Both the position numbers and the translations under genes were made by a program. The notes under the pieces are model-generated. The model saw only the letters and a program-made list of their open reading frames with translations. It did not search any database and was not told the DNA's origin. From Algoriphagus vanfongensis DSM 17529 (GTDB lineage: Bacteria; Bacteroidota; Bacteroidia; Cytophagales; Cyclobacteriaceae), in contig NZ_AUBX01000015.1 of assembly GCF_000429465.1 (NCBI RefSeq), positions 186,001-250,000 on the forward strand: a stretch of DNA of 64,000 nt, given 5' to 3'. Below are positions 41,215-51,243 of the stretch, piece by piece; the first letter of the stretch is position 1; every line of letters begins with the position of its first letter.

Positions 41215-44200
41215 ATGTTAGATTTTATAGCAAAAGGATTAGCCAAAGTTTTTGGAACTAAATCCGACCGAGATATCAAAGAATTACTTCCCAAGGTTCA
41301 GGAAATCAATCAGATTTTCTCAGGGTTTCAGTCCCTTTCCGATGAGGAGCTGAGAGCCAAAACCATCGAAATCAAATCCGAGATCAATGAGCATCTTCAG
41401 GAATTTGACGACAAAATCACCGGACTGAGAGCAGATATTGAAGCGCTTCCTGCCGAAGCGATCCACCAAAAAGATCAACTTTTCACTCAAATCGAGCAAA
41501 TCGAAAAGGATCGGGACGAAGCTTTGGAAGTAGTCTTGGAGAGAGTGATGCCTAAGGCTTTTGCGGTCGTCAAGGAGACCGCCCGTCGATTCAAGGAAAA
41601 CGAGAAGCTAGTCGTGACGGCTACTCTTCGCGACCAAGAACTCGCAGCAATGAAGCAAAATGTGGAGATCGATGGGGACAAGGCGATCTGGCATAACAAG
41701 TGGCTAGCCGCTGGCAATGAAGTAGTCTGGGACATGGTTCACTACGACGTGCAGCTGATCGGTGGTATGGTTTTGCACAAAGGTAAAATCTCCGAGATGG
41801 CTACCGGGGAAGGTAAAACATTGGTATCTACTTTGCCAGCTTATCTGAATGCTTTGGCCGGAAGAGGGGTACACGTCGTGACGGTCAATGATTACCTCGC
41901 CAAGCGTGACTCCGAATGGAATGCTCCCTTGTTTGAATTTCACGGTCTCTCAGTAGACTGTATCGATAAGTATCAGCCAAACTCTCCAGGACGTCGCAAA
42001 GCATACAACTGCGATATCGTCTATGGTACCAATAATGAGTTTGGTTTCGATTACCTCAGAGACAACATGGCTCGTGATCAGGGCGATTTGGTGCAGGGAA
42101 AGCATCACTTTGCTATGATTGATGAGGTTGACTCCGTCTTGATTGATGATGCAAGAACTCCTTTGATTATCTCCGGGCCTGTTCCTCGTGGGGATGTTCA
42201 TGAGTTTGACCAGATGAAACCTCGGGTATCCACTTTGGTGGAAGAGCAGCGCAAATTGGTGCAGGGTTACCTAGCTACAGCCAAAAAGTTGATTGCTGAC
42301 GGAAACGAAAAAGAGGGCGGCTTGGCACTTTTCAGAGCTTACAGAGGGATGCCGAAGTATAAGCCTTTGATCAAGTATCTTTCTGAGCCAGGGATCCGAG
42401 TAGTTTTGCAGAAAACCGAGAACTACTATCTCCAGGATAATAAGAGAAATATGCCAGAGGCGGATGAACCGCTTTTATTTACCATCGATGAGAAGAGCAA
42501 CGTCGTAGACTTGACCGATAGAGGTATCGAGACCATGACTACCAAAAATGAAGATCCTTCTTTCTTCATTATGCCAGACATCGGTGTTGTGATTGCCGAA
42601 TTGGAAAAAGATGAGTCCCTTGACGATAAGGAAAAATTGATCAAGAAAGAGGAAGTCATCAAAGATTATGGCGTAAAAGCTCAGCGAATCCATACCGTAA
42701 ATCAGCTTTTGAAAGCGTACTGTATGTTTGAGCGGGACACCGAGTACATCATTGTGGATGGAAAAGTAAAAATCGTCGATGAGCAAACAGGTCGTGTGAT
42801 GGAAGGCCGTCGTTATTCTGATGGTTTGCATCAAGCGATCGAGGCCAAAGAAAATGTCAAAGTAGAAGACGCTACTCAGACATACGCGACGATCACTTTG
42901 CAGAACTACTTCAGAATGTACCACAAACTGTCAGGTATGACAGGTACTGCAGAGACTGAAGCAGGGGAATTCTGGGAAATCTATAAGTTGGATGTGGTGG
43001 TAATCCCTACCAACAGAACTATCCAGCGTGACGATAGAGAAGATAAAGTATACAAAACAGTTCGTGAGAAATTCAACGCAGTAGTAGACGAAATCAATGA
43101 ATTGGTTGCAGTAGGCAGACCAGTCTTGGTAGGTACTACTTCCGTTGAGATTTCTGAGGTTTTGAGCAGAATGCTCACCTTGAAGAAGATTCCTCACCAA
43201 GTCTTGAATGCGAAGCAACATGCTCGTGAAGCGGATGTGGTAGCAGAAGCTGGTAAAGCTGGAACAGTGACCATCGCCACCAACATGGCGGGTCGTGGTA
43301 CGGATATCAAGCTGACAGCTGAGTCTAGAAAAGCAGGTGGTCTGGCGATCATCGGTACCGAAAGACATGAATCTCGTCGTGTCGATAGACAGCTGAGAGG
43401 TCGTGCGGGTCGTCAAGGAGACGTGGGTTCTTCCCAGTTCTTTGTTTCCTTGGAGGATTCCTTGATGCGTTTGTTCGGCTCAGATCGGATTGCCAAGTTG
43501 ATGGATAGAATGGGCTTGGAAGAAGGAGAAGTGATCCAGCATTCCATGATTACCAAATCCATCGAACGAGCTCAACGCAAAGTCGAGGAAAACAACTTTG
43601 GCACCAGAAAGAGATTGCTTGAGTATGATGACGTCATGAACTCTCAGCGGGAGGTAGTTTACAAGCGTCGTAAGAATGCCTTGAAAGGAGAGCGACTTGA
43701 GTTGGATATTCTCAATATTGTCTATGATGTCTGCGAAAGCCTCATCGAAATGGGCAAATCTGCAGAGGATGTTGAAAACCTACGAATGAATATTTTCACC
43801 TCCTTGGGCTTAGATTATCAGATTTCTGAAAATGATCTAAAATCCAAACCTGCTCAGGTATTGACGGAGGAGCTGTATGTTGCCGCTTTTGAAAACTATC
43901 AGAAAAAGAACAAGCAAATCACCGAAACTGCCCTGCCAATCCTAAGAAGAGTACAGGAAGAGCGAGGAGCTACCGTGAAAGATATCATGGTACCGATCTC
44001 TGATGGTATCAAGCAGATGGGTGTGGTGGTGAATTTGGAGAAAATGCTGGAGTCCGAAGGGCAGGAGTTGATCCGCTCTGTGGAGAAAAATGTGACTCTC
44101 GCTATCATCGATCAAAACTGGAAAGAGCACTTGAGAGATATGGATGACTTGAAGCAGTCTGTGCAAAATGCCGTCTACGAACAGAAAGACCCATTATTGA

Positions 44201-44595
44201 TCTACAAGTTTGAGGCATTTGAGATGTTCAAGAGATTCATCGGTAAGTTGAATGAAGACATGATTTCGTTCTTATCGAGAGCTGACTTGCCGAAACAAGA
44301 TCCCGCGCAAGTGCAGCAAGCTCAAGCTCCTAAGGCTCCCGAGCCCAAAGTACAAGCTTCCAAAGAAGATGCCGGTAGCACTTTGAACCCAGGGGCTAAT
44401 CGTGCCGCAGCTGCAGCAGCCAGTGCCGGAAGACCGGCTTCTCAGGTGGTAGCACCTCGCAAATCCGAGAAGACTTATGGTAGAAATGATAAAGTTTCTG
44501 TCCAATACACCGACGGTTCTACGAAATCGGACGTTAAGTACAAAAGTGTAGAACAGGATGTGGCAGATGGGAAGTGTGTCATTATCGAAAACTAA
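41215..44595 (+). CDS. secA: preprotein translocase ATPase SecA
   Basis: A 1126-residue SecA, the motor of the Sec export pathway. The Walker A motif is MATGEGKTLVS (~residue 200), Walker B-region DEVDSVLIDDARTPLIISGP, and the DEAD-motor segments AGRGTDIKL and QLRGRAGRQGD are all present. It is longer than the ~900-residue E. coli protein: extra segments lie near the N-terminus (ITGLRADIEALPAEAIHQKDQLF) and after residue ~330 (KLVQGYLATAKKLIADGNEKEGGLALFRAYRGMPKY), as usual in Bacteroidota. The C-terminal end has an Ala/Gln/Pro-rich linker and no Cys-x-Cys zinc motif. The next gene starts 7 bp after the stop. Confidence 0.98.
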   Translation: MLDFIAKGLAKVFGTKSDRDIKELLPKVQEINQIFSGFQSLSDEELRAKTIEIKSEINEHLQEFDDKITGLRADIEALPAEAIHQKDQLFTQIEQIEKDRDEALEVVLERVMPKAFAVVKETARRFKENEKLVVTATLRDQELAAMKQNVEIDGDKAIWHNKWLAAGNEVVWDMVHYDVQLIGGMVLHKGKISEMATGEGKTLVSTLPAYLNALAGRGVHVVTVNDYLAKRDSEWNAPLFEFHGLSVDCIDKYQPNSPGRRKAYNCDIVYGTNNEFGFDYLRDNMARDQGDLVQGKHHFAMIDEVDSVLIDDARTPLIISGPVPRGDVHEFDQMKPRVSTLVEEQRKLVQGYLATAKKLIADGNEKEGGLALFRAYRGMPKYKPLIKYLSEPGIRVVLQKTENYYLQDNKRNMPEADEPLLFTIDEKSNVVDLTDRGIETMTTKNEDPSFFIMPDIGVVIAELEKDESLDDKEKLIKKEEVIKDYGVKAQRIHTVNQLLKAYCMFERDTEYIIVDGKVKIVDEQTGRVMEGRRYSDGLHQAIEAKENVKVEDATQTYATITLQNYFRMYHKLSGMTGTAETEAGEFWEIYKLDVVVIPTNRTIQRDDREDKVYKTVREKFNAVVDEINELVAVGRPVLVGTTSVEISEVLSRMLTLKKIPHQVLNAKQHAREADVVAEAGKAGTVTIATNMAGRGTDIKLTAESRKAGGLAIIGTERHESRRVDRQLRGRAGRQGDVGSSQFFVSLEDSLMRLFGSDRIAKLMDRMGLEEGEVIQHSMITKSIERAQRKVEENNFGTRKRLLEYDDVMNSQREVVYKRRKNALKGERLELDILNIVYDVCESLIEMGKSAEDVENLRMNIFTSLGLDYQISENDLKSKPAQVLTEELYVAAFENYQKKNKQITETALPILRRVQEERGATVKDIMVPISDGIKQMGVVVNLEKMLESEGQELIRSVEKNVTLAIIDQNWKEHLRDMDDLKQSVQNAVYEQKDPLLIYKFEAFEMFKRFIGKLNEDMISFLSRADLPKQDPAQVQQAQAPKAPEPKVQASKEDAGSTLNPGANRAAAAAASAGRPASQVVAPRKSEKTYGRNDKVSVQYTDGSTKSDVKYKSVEQDVADGKCVIIEN

Positions 44596-44602
44596 GAACA
44601 GA

Positions 44603-45145
44603 ATGAAAAAGGGCCTTTGGATAGTGATAGCAATGGGACTGATGACTGCTTGTAAATCGAGCAGTTCGTCCGTCAAAAGTGCCTCATCTTACGATTCCTA
44701 TACCGAAGATCTAAGCGGGTCTCTTCCCACCTATCCAAGTTTTGAAGAGAAAGTCCAATCGCAGCAGCCTGCTGAGCCTACTACTTCCCCTCAGGCGATG
44801 GATGCACAACTGACCGACTTGGCCCTGGCTCAATATGAAAAAAATAAATCTGAGCCTTATTTCAACGGATATAAAGTTCTTGTCTACTCGGGACTCAACC
44901 GGGAGGAAGCATTTCAAACCCAAGAAGAAATCCAAGAACTTTTTCCAGAACTCAAAGCGGACCTGCAATACCAGCAGCCGCGCTATCTGGTCAAAGTAGG
45001 CCGCTATGCTTACAAAGTAGAAGCTCTCAAAAGCTTTCATTTGATCAGAACAGAATTTCCATCAGCACGGATCATTCCGGACAGGATACAAAGACAGGAA
45101 TTTTCCTTGCCTACTCAAACCAACGATGCTGAAAGACAAAATTAA
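44603..45145 (+). CDS. SPOR-like domain lipoprotein
   Basis: A 180-residue lipoprotein with lipobox MGLMTAC (Cys17). The longest frame starts at 44558, inside secA; ATG 44603 (MKKGLWIVIAMG) opens a proper signal peptide. A Ser-rich linker follows, then a SPOR-like domain (residues ~95-165: GYKVLVYSGLNREEAFQTQEEIQELFP...YLVKVGRYAYKVEALKSFHLIRTEFP). SPOR domains bind denuded peptidoglycan. It lies 7 bp after secA and overlaps the M20 gene by 20 bp, so the three are probably co-transcribed. Confidence 0.82.
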   Translation: MKKGLWIVIAMGLMTACKSSSSSVKSASSYDSYTEDLSGSLPTYPSFEEKVQSQQPAEPTTSPQAMDAQLTDLALAQYEKNKSEPYFNGYKVLVYSGLNREEAFQTQEEIQELFPELKADLQYQQPRYLVKVGRYAYKVEALKSFHLIRTEFPSARIIPDRIQRQEFSLPTQTNDAERQN

Positions 45146-46316
45146 ATCTCTGGCCAAGGCCTATAAAGAAGAAGTCATTGCCAATAGGAGACATCTCCAC
45201 TCCCACCCGGAGCTTTCCTATCAAGAATTCGAAACAGCCAAATACGTAGCTTCCAAGCTGGAAGAAATCGGTATTACTGACCTTGAGAAAAAAGCAAATA
45301 CTGGCTGGACAGCCTTGATCAAGGGTAAAAATCCGGAGAAAAAAGTCATAGCACTAAGAGCAGATATGGATGCCCTGCCGATTATCGAGGCCAATGAGGT
45401 ACCCTACAAATCCCAGAATCCAGGTGTGATGCATGCCTGCGGTCATGATGCGCATACAGCGTCATTACTAGGAGCTGCCAAAATCCTCCATGAAGTCAAA
45501 GATCAATTTGAAGGTACAATCAAATTGATTTTCCAACCCGGCGAAGAAGTCGCTCCGGGAGGTGCTTCTTATATGATCAAAGACGGCGCTTTGGAAAACC
45601 CTAGACCCGCTGGTATCATCGGACAACACGTAATGCCTTTCATTCCTGCGGGCAAGGTGGGATTTCGTCAGGGAATCTATATGGCTTCGGCAGATGAGCT
45701 TTATATCACTGTCAAAGGTAAAGGCGGCCATGGGGCAATGCCTGAGACCTTGATAGATCCGGTCTTGATCGCATCCCATATGATAGTGGCGCTGCAGCAG
45801 GTAGTAAGCAGAGCGGCCAGCCCTAAGATTCCATCTGTTCTTTCCTTTGGAAAAGTAGAAGCTTTGGGTGCGACTAATGTTATTCCAAATGAAGTCAAGA
45901 TTCAGGGTACTTTCCGTACGCTTAATGAAGACTGGAGAGCAAAAGCCCATGAAAAAATGCTTTCCATAGCCAAAGGGCTGGTAGAAGGCATGGGTGGCGA
46001 AGTGGATTTTGAGATTCGCAAAGGCTACCCTTTTTTGGAGAATGATCCAGAGTTGACTGCAAGAGCGACTACTGCGGCGAAAGCATATCTAGGAGAAGAA
46101 AACGTGGTGGATCTGGATATCTGGATGGCAGCAGAGGATTTTGCCTATTATTCGCAAGAGATCGATGGTTGCTTTTACCGATTGGGTACACGAAATGAAG
46201 CCAAAGGAATCGTTTCTGGAGTCCATACTCCTACTTTTGACATAGAAGAAGATGCTTTGGAAATAGGAGCTGGATTGATGGCATGGCTTGCCGTGGCGGA
46301 GTTGGAAAAAGCATAA
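45126..46316 (+). CDS. M20 family amidohydrolase (N-acyl-amino-acid / IAA-conjugate hydrolase type)
   Basis: A 396-residue M20D-type metallo-amidohydrolase. Metal ligands are Cys105 and His107 in VMHACGHDAHTAS, the Glu pair in FQPGEEVAPGGASYMI, His in GIIGQHVMPF and the late His in GVHTPTFDIEEDAL. The dimerisation domain starts at GKGGHGAMPE. These enzymes cleave N-acyl bonds of amino acids (hippurate, N-acyl-L-amino acids, indole-acetyl conjugates); the substrate is not defined here. It overlaps the SPOR-like lipoprotein gene by 20 bp. Confidence 0.94.
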   Translation: MLKDKIKSLAKAYKEEVIANRRHLHSHPELSYQEFETAKYVASKLEEIGITDLEKKANTGWTALIKGKNPEKKVIALRADMDALPIIEANEVPYKSQNPGVMHACGHDAHTASLLGAAKILHEVKDQFEGTIKLIFQPGEEVAPGGASYMIKDGALENPRPAGIIGQHVMPFIPAGKVGFRQGIYMASADELYITVKGKGGHGAMPETLIDPVLIASHMIVALQQVVSRAASPKIPSVLSFGKVEALGATNVIPNEVKIQGTFRTLNEDWRAKAHEKMLSIAKGLVEGMGGEVDFEIRKGYPFLENDPELTARATTAAKAYLGEENVVDLDIWMAAEDFAYYSQEIDGCFYRLGTRNEAKGIVSGVHTPTFDIEEDALEIGAGLMAWLAVAELEKA

Positions 46317-46373
46317 ACATCTCTTAATCCCTTAATTCAATTTCATCAGTATCTTAGGGCAAAATTTTCACCC

Positions 46374-47147
46374 ATGAACAAACTCAAAACTGCGGGGATT
46401 TTTGCCCTTTTACTTTTTGTCCACAGCCAGGCATTTGCTTGGGGTCAATTGGGGCACTATCTGATCGGTCTCATGGCCGAGATGCAACTGAAGAAATCCA
46501 CACTCAAAAAGGTAGAGCGTGTCATACAGCCGATGTCTCTAGGTAGAAGCGGGACTTGGATGGATGAGATTCGCTCTGATAGCACCTTTGATTATGCGAC
46601 GACGTGGCATTACCTCACTTCCAAAGACGGAGAGTATGATCCAGCACATCAGGAAAAATCCGGAGATGCCTACGAGGCCATTTTGCGCATCAAAGCGGAA
46701 CTGAAAAAAGGAGGTTTAAGTCCTGAAGTAGAAGCAGAGAAGCTCAAAATGCTGATTCACATGGTAGAAGATATTCATCAACCACTTCATGTCGGCACGG
46801 GTGATGATCGCGGAGGCAACGATGTGAGATTAGAGTTTTTTGGAAATCCGACCAACCTTCATGCGCTATGGGACAGTGGGATGATCGATCGCCAAGGCAT
46901 GAGTTATACAGAGCTAGCTAATGAATTGTATCGAAGAATCACTCCAGACCTACAGAAGCAGTACCAGCGTGCGTCCATGCAGGATTGGCTAGCCGAAGCT
47001 GTGGCAGTGAGAGGACAGGTCTATGATCTGCCAGAATCCAAACGGATATCCTATGGATATCTCTACTATAAATATCCTGTTTTGGAAGAGAGACTAGTGG
47101 CTGCGAGTGTGCGCTTGGCCCAGATTTTAGAAGAAATTTATGGATAA
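46374..47147 (+). CDS. S1/P1 nuclease family protein
   Basis: A 257-residue secreted zinc nuclease. The signal peptide ends at SQAFA so that the mature chain begins at Trp23 (WGQLGHYLIG), whose amino group is a zinc ligand in this family. Further ligands are HYLTS, HMVEDIHQPLHVG and GGNDVRLEFFGNPTNLHALWDSGMID. S1/P1 nucleases cut single-stranded DNA/RNA and may remove 3'-phosphates for nutrient scavenging. It is a single gene closed by a good terminator. Confidence 0.95.
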   Translation: MNKLKTAGIFALLLFVHSQAFAWGQLGHYLIGLMAEMQLKKSTLKKVERVIQPMSLGRSGTWMDEIRSDSTFDYATTWHYLTSKDGEYDPAHQEKSGDAYEAILRIKAELKKGGLSPEVEAEKLKMLIHMVEDIHQPLHVGTGDDRGGNDVRLEFFGNPTNLHALWDSGMIDRQGMSYTELANELYRRITPDLQKQYQRASMQDWLAEAVAVRGQVYDLPESKRISYGYLYYKYPVLEERLVAASVRLAQILEEIYG

Positions 47148-47170
47148 GTCCATCTGAATGAAAGAAGCTT

Positions 47171-47206
47171 TGGCGTTGGTGTTTTTATACCAACGCCATT
47201 TTTTTA
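47171..47206 (+). terminator. Terminator of the S1/P1 nuclease gene
   Basis: A 10-bp stem (47171-47180 with 47189-47198) and an 8-nt loop are followed by a run of seven T. It lies just upstream of the histidine kinase gene. Confidence 0.9.
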
Positions 47207-47231
47207 TATTTAAAATCAGTTGGCCGATTTT

Positions 47232-49094
47232 ATGAGAGTTTTTTTCACCCTGCTATCTCTTTTTGTCTCTGGATTTCTTTTTGCTCAAAACAAAGAGCTC
47301 AAAAAGGAACTGGGTAGAATGTATGCCCAGCCCGATTCTTCAGAGATTTATTTGAAACAGGGAGAAAGCAAATTGCTCACGAAGGCCGACTCAGGGATCT
47401 ACTTTTATTTTTTGGCAGAGTCATACAATCTTCAGCTGCAAAATGAAGCAGCCCGAAAGGCTTTTCTGCATAGCTTGGACTACATTGATCCTACACTTAA
47501 TCCGGAGCTGATTTCCTTGGCTTTTATCCGCCTGACACGGATCGAGCAGGGAGCTGGCCAATTTGAAAAAGCACTGCAATACTCTCACGATGGGATCAAA
47601 CATGCAGAATATTCTCAGGATTCTAATTATTGGGCCTATCACTTACTGGATATTTCGGTCATCCATCATGACATGGAAAATTACGAGTTGGGAATAGACT
47701 ATGGTAAGCAGGCCTGGGAGCTTCTGAAGTCCTATGATAAAGCCATCCCAGCCTACAAAGCCTATGCACTGAATAGTATCGCTATTAATTTTGACGATTG
47801 GAACAAGCCCGATTCGGCACTTTTCTACCATTACAAGGTGCTGGAAGATATCCAGAATCTGGATAGTTTGAATGTCGTTTTTACCTTCAACAACATCGGG
47901 AATACGCTGCTCAAGCAGCAAGAATATCTGGAGGCCCGCAAATGGATCGAAATTGCCGTAGGGCTCAATAGAAAGGATGGCTATGCTGCCTATGGATTGG
48001 CTACCAATTTTACCAACTTGGCTCACATCGCTTTCAGTCTGGGAGAATGGTCCGAAGCCAGATCATTGATGGATAGTGCAGCTCACTATGTGCAAATCAG
48101 TGAGTCGACGGAGAAGCGAAGAGACTATCTCTACGAAGAATACCGCTTTCATAAAGCAAAAGGAGAACTGTCTACGGCAATGGATTTCCTAGAGCAATAT
48201 GCTTCACTCAAGGATAGTATCTTCCAAGAGGAGCGACTGCAGACCATGGGTGAGCTGGAAACACGCTATGAAGTCGAGCAAAAAGAACGTCAACTTGCAG
48301 AATCCAGAGCCTCTCTAGCGGAACATGAGTTGCTGGTCAAAAGCAGAAATAACCAGTTGCTTTTGCTCCTCATTTTCTTGCTGACAGCCTTAGGTTTGGG
48401 ATTCTTCATTTACTACAGACAAAAGAATAAAAACCGACATTTGGAGCAAGAAGCCAAGCTTCAGGCGATCTATGCTGAGCAAGAAACTCAGAAGAAACTC
48501 AAAGACCAGCGTGATGCCATCGCATCCGATCTTCATGATAATATAGGCTCTCAGCTGACCTTTATAGTTTCCTCACTGGGCAATCTGAAATTTGCTGATC
48601 TCAGTAAAGAGCGGATGGCGACAAAAATTGATCAGATTTCCGGCTTTACAGTCGAGACAGTCAATGAACTGAGGGACACCATCTGGGCTATGAATAAGGA
48701 GACGATCGCTATTCAGGATCTTCAGGCCCGGATCCAAAACCTGCTGGCCAAAGCTCGTGAATCCTGTCCATCTATTCATTTTGAACTTGAAGTAGCAGCA
48801 AGCCTTGATCCTGAGCGAAAGCTCAATTCGATCGAAGGGATCAACTACTATCGGATCATCCAGGAGGCCATCAATAATGCCATCAAATATGCTGATGCCA
48901 AAATCATCACGATTCATATCTATGAAGTGGAGGGCAAGGTTCAGTTGAAAATCATGGACGATGGGAAAGGAATCGAATCGGACAATCCCTTTGGAAATGG
49001 AATGAGTACGATGCGTACCCGCGCTCAGCGGATCGGCAAGGAAATGCAAGTGACCAGTGCAAGCAATGAGGGAACAGAAATTTTAATCAAATAA
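47232..49094 (+). CDS. TPR-containing sensor histidine kinase (HisKA_3 type)
   Basis: A 620-residue two-component sensor. A signal peptide (MRVFFTLLSLFVSGFLFAQ) leads to a periplasmic TPR-like helical sensor domain (~residues 20-350), one membrane helix (~375-395, LLLLLIFLLTALGLGFFIYY) and a short coiled coil. The HisKA_3 dimerisation helix carries the phospho-accepting His435 in IASDLHDNIGSQLT; the HATPase_c domain has an N-box (IIQEAINNAIKYADA) and G-box (IMDDGKGIESDNPFGNGMSTM). The longest frame begins at a TTG (47220); I prefer ATG 47232. It is followed after 10 bp by its NarL-type response regulator. The signal is unknown. Confidence 0.93.
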   Translation: MRVFFTLLSLFVSGFLFAQNKELKKELGRMYAQPDSSEIYLKQGESKLLTKADSGIYFYFLAESYNLQLQNEAARKAFLHSLDYIDPTLNPELISLAFIRLTRIEQGAGQFEKALQYSHDGIKHAEYSQDSNYWAYHLLDISVIHHDMENYELGIDYGKQAWELLKSYDKAIPAYKAYALNSIAINFDDWNKPDSALFYHYKVLEDIQNLDSLNVVFTFNNIGNTLLKQQEYLEARKWIEIAVGLNRKDGYAAYGLATNFTNLAHIAFSLGEWSEARSLMDSAAHYVQISESTEKRRDYLYEEYRFHKAKGELSTAMDFLEQYASLKDSIFQEERLQTMGELETRYEVEQKERQLAESRASLAEHELLVKSRNNQLLLLLIFLLTALGLGFFIYYRQKNKNRHLEQEAKLQAIYAEQETQKKLKDQRDAIASDLHDNIGSQLTFIVSSLGNLKFADLSKERMATKIDQISGFTVETVNELRDTIWAMNKETIAIQDLQARIQNLLAKARESCPSIHFELEVAASLDPERKLNSIEGINYYRIIQEAINNAIKYADAKIITIHIYEVEGKVQLKIMDDGKGIESDNPFGNGMSTMRTRAQRIGKEMQVTSASNEGTEILIK

Positions 49095-49104
49095 ATCACA
49101 CATC

Positions 49105-49755
49105 ATGTCCATACGGATTGCGATCGCCGAAGACAATTCATTTTTGCTGAAAGCCATTCTGGAAAAGCTCTCTTTTTACCCAGATTTGGAAGTGAAATTT
49201 CATGCATTAAACGGACAGGAATTTTTGGAAAAACTAGAACAGGATTCCAATATTCAGGTCATTCTCATGGATATAGAAATGCCCAAAATGACTGGCATCG
49301 AGACCGTGGCTCAGGTTTCTCAGAAGTATCCTCAGATCAAAACGATCATGTTGACAGTATTTGATGATGATGAGAATATCTTTCGATCCATTCAGGCCGG
49401 AGCCAATGGGTATTTTCTGAAGGAAGTAGATCCACCGACGCTGTATCAGGGCATCCAAGATATACTGGATGGCGGAGCTGCGATGACTCCATCTATTGCC
49501 TTGAAAGCACTCAAGTTGCTTAGAAATCCTCCTTCATTTGAGGAGCCAAAGGAAGAACTTTCCTTGACAAAGAGGGAAACGGAGATTTTGGAGCAAATAG
49601 CGAAAGGATTGAATTACAATCAAATCGGTGAAAACCTCTTCATTTCGCCTAAGACTGTCCGAAAGCATATCGAGAATATCTACCAAAAACTACAGGTTCA
49701 TAGCAAACTAGAAGCAGTGCAGAAGGCTGTCAAAAACAGAATCATCGAAGGCTGA
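49105..49755 (+). CDS. NarL/FixJ family response regulator
   Basis: A 216-residue regulator with a receiver domain (acidic pocket AEDN at 9-12, phospho-Asp56 in ILMDIEMPKMTG, Lys in FLKEVD) and a C-terminal LuxR/NarL helix-turn-helix (LTKRETEILEQIAKGLNYNQIGENLFISPKTVRKHIENIYQKL, residues ~152-194). It pairs with the TPR histidine kinase directly upstream (10-bp gap). Its stop codon touches that of the convergent RsmF-like gene. Confidence 0.95.
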   Translation: MSIRIAIAEDNSFLLKAILEKLSFYPDLEVKFHALNGQEFLEKLEQDSNIQVILMDIEMPKMTGIETVAQVSQKYPQIKTIMLTVFDDDENIFRSIQAGANGYFLKEVDPPTLYQGIQDILDGGAAMTPSIALKALKLLRNPPSFEEPKEELSLTKRETEILEQIAKGLNYNQIGENLFISPKTVRKHIENIYQKLQVHSKLEAVQKAVKNRIIEG

Positions 49756-51135
49756 TCAATCCTGGAGGCGGATTCTCCATTCTTTGGGGTAATAGTTGTT
49801 GATCCGATTGCCGAGGTTTTTGATCCAACCAATCGGTAAATTTTCGTAAGTTATCAAAACCCAGCCGATAGGCATTTCTGCGAGGTTAGGGTCATTTTTT
49901 CGGAGAAACTCCAAGGCTTGTTCCTTTGGCAAATCTACTGTCTGAAAGCCCTTTTTGGGAAGTGTCGATAGAGCCCATTCGTGGGATGGAATCCAATCAG
50001 TCTTTTGCTTTTTACCGATTTCTACCCCAAAATATCGGATACTTAGATGCTGAGTGAGTTTTTCAAAATAAGCTTTCCACTCCGAAGAGATGCGGAAGTA
50101 AGAGTCATTCAGTTGGTAATATTGGCCAGTAAGCGGAAAACCCAATTCCTCATCCAAGCTAGTGGAGTCTTTAGGGCTGACTTCTTTCAAGAAAGGATGT
50201 TTGTAGTCTTTGATCTTGCCCGGAGGCAGGGTATATGCATCATCGGGTCGTTGCATGACTGTGATGAAAAAACCCTCTCCTTCGACCAAATGGGGGTAAA
50301 ATCGATAGCCATAAAATGTCCCATCGTCAGTTTGGACTTGAGTTTCCCGGATATTCCAGGCAGGGTCCAGGGGAATTCTCACGGGCTTGTAGGCAAATTC
50401 TGAGGTGAGAAATTGGATCATTTCCTCATTTTCCTGTTCATTGAATGTGCAGGTGCTATAGATCAGATAGCCACTTGCCCCAACCAAACTACCAGCTCGA
50501 TCCATAATTCTCTTTTGGCGTGACGCGCAAAGTGTGACATGATCCGGGGACCATTCATTTCTGGCTTGAGGGTCTTTTCGAAACATCCCCTCTCCAGAGC
50601 AGGGTGCGTCTACCAAGACCAGATCAAAAAATCCCTCCAATGGCTCAAAATGCTCTGGATCATTGTTGCTCACCAAGGCATTGCCCAATCCCCATTTGAT
50701 GATATTTTCTTTGAGAATCTGAGCTCTTGTTTGGATCACTTCATTGGCTACGAGAAATCCTTCCTTGCCCAAGTAGCTGCTTAGCAAGGTTGATTTGCCT
50801 CCCGGAGCAGCTGACAAATCCAGAAAAAGGCCTTTTGGAACCTGAAGTGACTTGAGAATGTGCTCGATAAACATGGAGGATGCCTCTTGGACATAATAAG
50901 CTCCAGCATGAAAGCTAGGATCCAGTGTAAATGAGGGCCTTTCTTTCAGAAAAAAACCAGTTTCTGTCCAGGAAATTGGCGTAGCAGATTGAGGGATCTC
51001 GTTTGTCTTGTCCGTATTGATTCGGATGGAAGTCTTGGAGTCCCGATTGATAGCCTTTTCAAAAAGATCATAGTCCACATTTCCCAGTTGGGATTTCATT
51101 TGGTTTTCAAACTCTACAGGAAGGGAGATGGACAT
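49756..51135 (-). CDS. rsmF: RsmF-like 16S rRNA (cytosine-5) methyltransferase
   Basis: A 459-residue RsmB/Nop2/Sun (RsmF/YebU type) m5C methyltransferase that acts on rRNA. The SAM site is LFLDLSAAPGGKSTLLSSYL; motif IV is VDAPCSGEGMFRKDP and the catalytic Cys of motif VI is in YSTCTFNEQENEEMIQFL. The C-terminal region (~residues 300-459) has the PUA-like domain found in RsmF-type proteins. The longest frame starts at 51183; ATG 51135 (MSISLPVEFENQM) fits the family. It is convergent and abuts the response regulator gene without spacer. Confidence 0.92.
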   Translation of the reverse strand: MSISLPVEFENQMKSQLGNVDYDLFEKAINRDSKTSIRINTDKTNEIPQSATPISWTETGFFLKERPSFTLDPSFHAGAYYVQEASSMFIEHILKSLQVPKGLFLDLSAAPGGKSTLLSSYLGKEGFLVANEVIQTRAQILKENIIKWGLGNALVSNNDPEHFEPLEGFFDLVLVDAPCSGEGMFRKDPQARNEWSPDHVTLCASRQKRIMDRAGSLVGASGYLIYSTCTFNEQENEEMIQFLTSEFAYKPVRIPLDPAWNIRETQVQTDDGTFYGYRFYPHLVEGEGFFITVMQRPDDAYTLPPGKIKDYKHPFLKEVSPKDSTSLDEELGFPLTGQYYQLNDSYFRISSEWKAYFEKLTQHLSIRYFGVEIGKKQKTDWIPSHEWALSTLPKKGFQTVDLPKEQALEFLRKNDPNLAEMPIGWVLITYENLPIGWIKNLGNRINNYYPKEWRIRLQD

Positions 51136-51243
51136 AGTCTGGATTTTTGCCAAAGATAAAAAATTGATCCAAAGGAGTCTCAATCCCCTTTGCGCGGGTA
51201 AGATTAGTAGATTTTAATTTTTAAATTCAGAAAAATTCTAAAA

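Noticed and set aside
49753..49758. TGATCA where two convergent stop codons touch, considered as a regulatory palindrome
   Set aside because: It is simply TGA next to the reverse TGA and needs no further explanation.
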